Assembly: GCA_958447915.1 (NCBI GenBank)
Contig: CAUDCB010000007.1
Location: 1 to 24,575, forward strand
DNA: 24,575 nucleotides
From: an uncultured Collinsella sp.
GTDB lineage: Bacteria; Actinomycetota; Coriobacteriia; Coriobacteriales; Coriobacteriaceae
Reading direction: 5' to 3'
Shown here: positions 21,457-24,575 of the stretch, piece after piece
How the letters are laid out: the number at the start of each line of letters is the position of its first letter
Numbering within the stretch: position 1 is the first letter of the stretch
Notes under the pieces: generated by a model
Told to the model about the DNA's origin: nothing
The model's database searches: none
What the model saw: only the letters and a program-made list of their open reading frames with translations
Program-made: the position numbers and the translations under genes

Positions 21457-21485
21457 GCTTCAGGTCGTGAAGGTGCGCCTGAAGC
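21457..21485 (-). promoter_or_regulatory. Leader hairpin of the rpsF operon
   Basis: In the minus-strand leader, GCTTCAGG pairs with CCTGAAGC (8 bp) around a 13-nt loop that contains CACC, starting 27 nt before the rpsF ATG. The S6:S18 complex is known to repress rpsF operons through a leader structure in many bacteria. Whether this hairpin matches that motif cannot be settled by eye. Confidence 0.45.
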
Positions 21486-21501
21486 AGGAAAAGACTTGGT
21501 A

Positions 21502-21530
21502 ATAATATCTTTCAACCTCCCAGGCTGCAA
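21502..21530 (-). promoter_or_regulatory. Promoter of the rpsF operon
   Basis: On the minus strand TTGCAG (21530-21525) and TATTAT (21507-21502) stand exactly 17 nt apart. This is the best promoter match in the window and gives a leader of about 65 nt. Confidence 0.7.
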
Positions 21531-21879
21531 GAATATGCAGCTACAACCTCATGACCTCCACATATGTCCATACTCACACGGCACTTCATGCGTCTTCCAA
21601 CCAAATGCTGACCAAATGCTTGACGGATCTGTGGACAAGATACGGCGCTGCGGGGACAAACCAAATCAAACTGCAGGTCAGCAATTGCAAGGCTGTGGTC
21701 GCAAAATGCATACCAGTGGCTCACAACACCGTTCAAAGATTTTTAAAATTGCTGCCACGTCGTTTATAAATACCTATTTTGAACAATTTGCTGCATGCTG
21801 CCATGCTGGTCAGAGCCCGTTTTTGGCCTCCTAGATCCCGTCACGAAGCCAAGCGTTTCAAAAAATGCCAAGTTTTCTG
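21531..21879. other. Intergenic stretch without a supported gene
   Basis: The stretch is lower in G and C than the genes around it. Short reading frames on both strands have no ribosome binding site or protein-like character. It holds a tandem repeat of CCAAATGCT (about 21601-21620) and a single DnaA-box-like TGTGGACAA (21630-21638). Confidence 0.5.
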
Positions 21880-21908
21880 TTTGCACTTTGCGATTCCTCG
21901 TGTATACT
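21880..21908 (+). promoter_or_regulatory. Promoter of the tRNA-Ser pair
   Basis: TTTGCA (21880-21885) and TATACT (21903-21908) are 17 nt apart and lie just upstream of the first tRNA at 21925. Confidence 0.7.
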
Positions 21909-21924
21909 GACTTTCGCATTTAAC

Positions 21925-22015
21925 GGAGAGTTGTCCGAGTGGCCGAAGGAGCACGATTGGAAATCGTGTAGGCGTCAAAAGCGTCTCCAGGGTTCAAATC
22001 CCTGACTCTCCGCCA
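21925..22015 (+). tRNA. tRNA-Ser (anticodon GGA)
   Basis: The acceptor stem GGAGAGT pairs with ACTCTCC, followed by discriminator G and an encoded CCA. The anticodon stem CACGA/TCGTG holds the loop TTGGAAA with anticodon GGA, reading UCC and UCU. The long variable arm (GGCGTCAAAAGCGTC) and the T-arm GGGTTCAAATCCC are typical of serine tRNA. Its length is 91 nt with CCA. Confidence 0.97.
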
Positions 22016-22024
22016 GTTAATTCC

Positions 22025-22054
22025 AAAGCAGGCCTTTGAGCCTGCTTTGTTTTT
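22025..22054 (+). terminator. Terminator-like hairpin between the two tRNAs
   Basis: AAAGCAGGC-CTTTGA-GCCTGCTTT followed by GTTTTT has the form of an intrinsic terminator. It ends only 9 nt before the next tRNA, which then has no room for a promoter of its own. Confidence 0.75.
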
Positions 22055-22063
22055 ACCCCACGC

Positions 22064-22154
22064 GGAGGGGTGGCAGAGTGGTTGAATGCGGCGGTCTCGA
22101 AAACCGTTTGGCCTGTATAAGGTCACGAGGGTTCGAATCCCTCCTCCTCCGCCA
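22064..22154 (+). tRNA. tRNA-Ser (anticodon CGA)
   Basis: GGAGGGG pairs with CTCCTCC (one G-U), followed by G and an encoded CCA. The anticodon stem GCGGT/ACCGT holds the loop CTCGAAA with anticodon CGA, reading UCG. A long variable arm and the T-arm GGGTTCGAATCCC are present. Its 3' end is repeated in inverted orientation at 22208-22244. Confidence 0.97.
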
Positions 22155-22165
22155 TTTTGCTTGAG

Positions 22166-22192
22166 AAAGCTCCCAACAATGGGAGCTTTTTT
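22166..22192 (+). terminator. Intrinsic terminator after tRNA-Ser(CGA)
   Basis: AAAGCTCCC-AACAAT-GGGAGCTTT, followed by further T, is a clean terminator 11 nt after the tRNA. Confidence 0.85.
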
Positions 22193-22207
22193 GTTATCGA
22201 GTCATGT

Positions 22208-22244
22208 TCAAGCAAATACGGCGGAGGAGGAGGGATTCGAACCC
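22208..22244 (-). repeat. Inverted copy of the tRNA-Ser(CGA) 3' end and flank
   Basis: The 25 bases at 22220-22244 are the exact reverse complement of the tRNA 3' end at 22129-22153. TCAAGCAAA at 22208-22216 matches the tRNA downstream flank TTTGCTTGA (22156-22164) after a small insertion. The rest of a tRNA is missing, so this is a fragment and not a gene. The two arms enclose the terminator. Confidence 0.85.
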
Positions 22245-22265
22245 GCCAGGGCGCGGAGCGTAAAG

Positions 22266-22346
22266 AAAACGCGCCAGCGGCGCGTTTTTAGCGCAGCGCG
22301 GTCGGCGCCAGCCGACCGGATAAATTTTGAGCTTCGCTCAAAATTT
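22266..22346. repeat. Cluster of three perfect hairpins
   Basis: Three inverted repeats follow one another: AAAACGCGCC-AGC-GGCGCGTTTT (22266-22288), GGTCGGC-GCCA-GCCGACC (22300-22317) and AAATTTTGAGC-TTC-GCTCAAAATTT (22322-22346). Stems are 10, 7 and 11 bp with loops of only 3-4 nt. The first has a T-run and could end transcription on either strand. Confidence 0.8.
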
Positions 22347-22584
22347 GGACATCCCTCCTATTCAACCCGCGCCCGTATCACGTTCGATCCCGGCCCAAAA
22401 TCACAAATGTGTACACCACCCTCCAAAACCGACATTTTTCGACATCTTTGGAGGCTGACGTGCACGTTTGGTGCTTACGCCCGCGCCCAGTCCCGACCGT
22501 TTGCCGAGGAATGAGGGCGCGATGCCCGCCAACCATGTACTATGTACGGGCATTGTCTAAACTCGCAACTCAAAGGACCCCATC
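22347..22584. other. Intergenic stretch before the TRIC-type gene
   Basis: No gene is supported. CCTCCAAA at about 22421-22428 and TTTGGAGG at about 22455-22462 form an inverted repeat. TACTAT near 22549 may be a -10 box of the next gene, without a clear -35. Confidence 0.35.
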
Positions 22585-23274
22585 TTGCCCGTCGTCGCCG
22601 CTATGACCGTTACCTCACATGCCTCGGATGCCATGGTCGCTATCCCCTTTTGGCTCGAGATGTTCGCTGTTGTCGCGGCATCGATCTCGGGCGTGCTGGT
22701 CGCGCGCGAGCATAAGCTTGACCTGGTGGGCGCGGTCGCACTCGCGGTGGTCTGCGGTCTGGGCGGCGGTCTTTTGCGCGATATGACACTGCAAGTGGGC
22801 AACGTCTACATCCTCAACCAACCGATGGCGCTGCCGCTCTCCATCGCCACGGCGGCCATCATCTACATCTTCCCGGCAATCGTCGATAAACCCGAGAAAC
22901 TCATTCCCCTGCTCGACATCATCTCGGTCGGCATCTATGCGGCAACTGGCGCAGACAAGGCGCTGGTCTACGGCTTTGCGCCGGCGGTGTGCATCATGAT
23001 GGGCTTCTTCACCGCGGTGGGTGGCGGCATGTTGCGCGACGGCTTTATGGGCGTGGTTCCGGGCATTTTCCAACGCACTAACTTTTATGCCATCGCGGCC
23101 ATCGCCGGATCGGCAAGCTATGTAAGCCTCGTCATGAGTGGCTTGGTCAGCAATGTCGCCGCGCTAGTCGTATGCGTTGTCGTGACCATGGGTCTGCGCT
23201 GGCTCTCGCTGCGCTTTGACATCAAAAGCCCCACCGAGGACGACATCGCACGTTTTTTGCATCGCAAAAAGTAG
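22585..23274 (+). CDS. TRIC/UPF0126 family membrane protein (cation channel or small-solute transporter)
   Basis: This is an integral membrane protein of 229 residues with seven predicted membrane segments built from two repeats. Each repeat carries the family glycine motif: GLGGGLLRDMTL (about residue 60) and AVGGGMLRDGFMG (about 146). Prokaryotic members have been described as trimeric cation channels, and a glycine-transport role has been suggested for some. The start is a TTG at 22585, chosen because AAAGGA stands 7 nt before it; an ATG at 22603 has no such site. The C-terminal tail is charged and cytoplasmic. It stands alone on the plus strand, with the next gene 106 nt on. Confidence 0.85.
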   Translation: MPVVAAMTVTSHASDAMVAIPFWLEMFAVVAASISGVLVAREHKLDLVGAVALAVVCGLGGGLLRDMTLQVGNVYILNQPMALPLSIATAAIIYIFPAIVDKPEKLIPLLDIISVGIYAATGADKALVYGFAPAVCIMMGFFTAVGGGMLRDGFMGVVPGIFQRTNFYAIAAIAGSASYVSLVMSGLVSNVAALVVCVVVTMGLRWLSLRFDIKSPTEDDIARFLHRKK

Positions 23275-23343
23275 ACAGCACGGCACAGCCCTCCGAAATG
23301 CAACCGAGAGGTTCTTTTAGAGCACCCGCGCGTTGGGTACCCT

Positions 23344-23368
23344 GTTAGATACATGTCGAGTATCTAAC
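23344..23368 (+). promoter_or_regulatory. Perfect dyad directly before the ribosome binding site
   Basis: GTTAGATAC-ATGTCGA-GTATCTAAC is a perfect 9-bp inverted repeat that ends at the base before GAAGGA of the next gene. TTAGAT inside it could be a -10 box. It may be an operator or an RNA hairpin that limits translation. Confidence 0.5.
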
Positions 23369-23380
23369 GAAGGATTCACT

Positions 23381-24526
23381 ATGCCTTGCAACCTAGCACC
23401 GTCGTCCCGGCGCCGTAAAGCGCGTGGCCGCATCGCCCTCCTGTTCGCACTGATTGTGCTTGCGCTGACCGTACTTCCCACGGCTTCGTTCGCCGGCACA
23501 GACACCGCCGGCAACGTACTCACGACCGACGAAGGCTCCACCCCGTCCGGGGTCGAAGGCGACCTGTACTGGGCCGGTCAGAGCCTCAACCTGGACGACA
23601 CCTCCATCGGCCGCGATATCATCGCGGCGGGCGAGACCCTCTCGATTCGCGACTGCACCGTGGGTGGCGCCGTTCGTCTTGCGGCACGCACCATCGACAT
23701 CGCCAAAACCACGATCGATGGCAGTGTTACAGTGGCCGGTCAGCACGTTGTACTCAACGCCGACAGCACCGCCAGCTGTTTCTATGCGATAGGCGAGACG
23801 GTTGCCCTGCGCGGTTCTACCAAGTCGGCAGTGCTCGCGGGCGACACCGTGACCATCGATGGCACCGTCGACGGCGATGTCGAGGTTTGGGCCGAAAAGC
23901 TCATCTTGGGTAAAAACGCACACATCACCGGCACCGTGAACGCGCATGTTTCCGAGGACCCCGAGCGCGCCGTAGGAGCCGAGGTCGGCGCGCTCAAGAT
24001 CGACCGCACCGAGAACGAAGATACTTCCACCCTTAACGATATCGTCGGCGGCATCGTCGCCGCAGCGCTCTCGACCTGCTTTATCGCCCTGTTGCTCGAG
24101 CTCGTCTTTCCGCGTGCGACCGCCAGCGCCGCCGGAATGCTCCACCAACGCCCCACGCCCCTGTGGGTGAGCGGTCTTCTGGGTACGATTGCTGTCGTCC
24201 CCGCCGTCCTGCTGCTGATTATCTCGATTGCCGGCCTGTCGCTTGCCGGAGCCCTCTTGTGCGGCGTTATCGGCATCGCGTTGGTGTCGAGCGCCTTTGC
24301 GGGGTGCGCGATCGCCCGCATGATCGGACACAACCAGAACCGCTACGCCATGGCAGCCGTCGGCGGTGTGGCCGCAGGCGCCCTCACAGGACTTCCCCTC
24401 ATCGGCGACTTCATCAGCGGCGTGGCATTTGTCTTTATGCTCGGCTACGTTATCCAGATCATCTGGCGCAACGCCCACCTAAAGCCCCAACAAGCCTACA
24501 CCACGCCAGGACTCCCCACCGCCTAG
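23381..24526 (+). CDS. Exported bactofilin-like repeat protein with C-terminal membrane domain
   Basis: This 381-residue protein has an Arg-rich start (SSRRRKARGR) and a signal peptide ending at about A38 (TASFA). Residues about 52-205 form short beta repeats of the bactofilin or polymer-forming type (GRDIIAAGETLSI, GGAVRLAARTIDI, DGSVTVAGQHVVL, DGDVEVWAEKLIL). A linker follows, then about four membrane segments from residue 221 (IVGGIVAAALSTCFIALLLELVF onward), ending in IIWRNAHLKP. With the signal peptide, the repeats should lie outside the membrane, unlike classical cytoplasmic bactofilins. The ATG at 23381 has GAAGGA before it. The role is unknown; an envelope scaffold is plausible. Confidence 0.82.
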   Translation: MPCNLAPSSRRRKARGRIALLFALIVLALTVLPTASFAGTDTAGNVLTTDEGSTPSGVEGDLYWAGQSLNLDDTSIGRDIIAAGETLSIRDCTVGGAVRLAARTIDIAKTTIDGSVTVAGQHVVLNADSTASCFYAIGETVALRGSTKSAVLAGDTVTIDGTVDGDVEVWAEKLILGKNAHITGTVNAHVSEDPERAVGAEVGALKIDRTENEDTSTLNDIVGGIVAAALSTCFIALLLELVFPRATASAAGMLHQRPTPLWVSGLLGTIAVVPAVLLLIISIAGLSLAGALLCGVIGIALVSSAFAGCAIARMIGHNQNRYAMAAVGGVAAGALTGLPLIGDFISGVAFVFMLGYVIQIIWRNAHLKPQQAYTTPGLPTA

Positions 24527-24574
24527 CCGACAACCACCACAAAAGGGCCAGGCACCTTTGTGGTGGTTGGCGGC
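24526..24574. terminator. Long hairpin after the bactofilin-like gene
   Basis: An 18-bp stem with one mismatch (24526-24543 with 24557-24574) surrounds a 13-nt loop AGGGCCAGGCACC. It begins at the last base of the stop codon. The window ends before any T-run can be seen, so it may be a terminator or a repeat element. Confidence 0.6.
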
Positions 24575-24575
24575 T

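Noticed and set aside
19736..21502. Long plus-strand frame of 588 codons
   Set aside because: It is antisense to rplI, rpsR, ssb and rpsF, all firmly identified.
21630..21638. DnaA-box-like TGTGGACAA upstream of the rpsF operon as a sign of an origin
   Set aside because: Only one box was seen, with no cluster, no unwinding element and no dnaA or dnaN nearby.
22220..22244. A second tRNA-Ser on the minus strand
   Set aside because: Only the T-arm and acceptor 3' strand are present; the anticodon and D-arms are missing.
22086..22514. Plus-strand frame starting inside tRNA-Ser(CGA)
   Set aside because: It runs through a tRNA, a terminator and three hairpins, so it is not a protein gene.

Overview
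The window looks like a chromosomal segment of a high-GC gut actinobacterium of the class Coriobacteriia, most likely Collinsella or a close relative. This rests on base composition, the gene order, the style of the proteins and a large secreted mucin-type glycosidase; no database search was run. Apart from the right end, all protein genes lie on the minus strand.

Reading the minus strand from right to left, the first block is a replication and translation operon: rpsF, ssb, rpsR (zinc-binding form), rplI (with an acidic tail) and dnaB. It starts at a good promoter near 21502-21530 and has a terminator between rplI and dnaB. It is followed by purA and purD (purine synthesis), a NUDIX ADP-ribose pyrophosphatase, an exporter-type ABC half-transporter paired with an unrecognised single-pass membrane protein, and carA-carB (carbamoyl phosphate synthase). 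Hairpins or terminators separate most of these units.

The left 5.7 kb is one continuous reading frame that runs off the window. It encodes a very large secreted multidomain glycoside hydrolase of family GH31. Its active-site motifs look like those of the alpha-N-acetylgalactosaminidase branch that acts on mucin O-glycans. Behind the catalytic region come FN3, several carbohydrate-binding-like, dockerin-like, cohesin-like, Big-like and FIVAR modules. A 900-base intergenic region separates it from carB. That region holds operator-like dyads, a G9 tract next to the ribosome binding site, and two related hairpins with compensating stem changes and an identical 16-nt loop in opposite orientation. 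One of these hairpins sits inside a longer imperfect palindrome that reaches into the end of carB.

On the right, the plus strand carries tRNA-Ser(GGA) and tRNA-Ser(CGA), an inverted copy of the 3' end of the second tRNA, a run of three perfect hairpins, a TRIC/UPF0126-type membrane channel, and an envelope protein that joins a bactofilin-like beta-repeat region to C-terminal membrane segments.

The best candidates for something new are the inverted pair of covarying hairpins between carB and the GH31 gene, the control region and module layout of the GH31 enzyme, and the inverted tRNA-tail plus hairpin cluster at 22129-22346. No complete novel defence or mobile system is visible.
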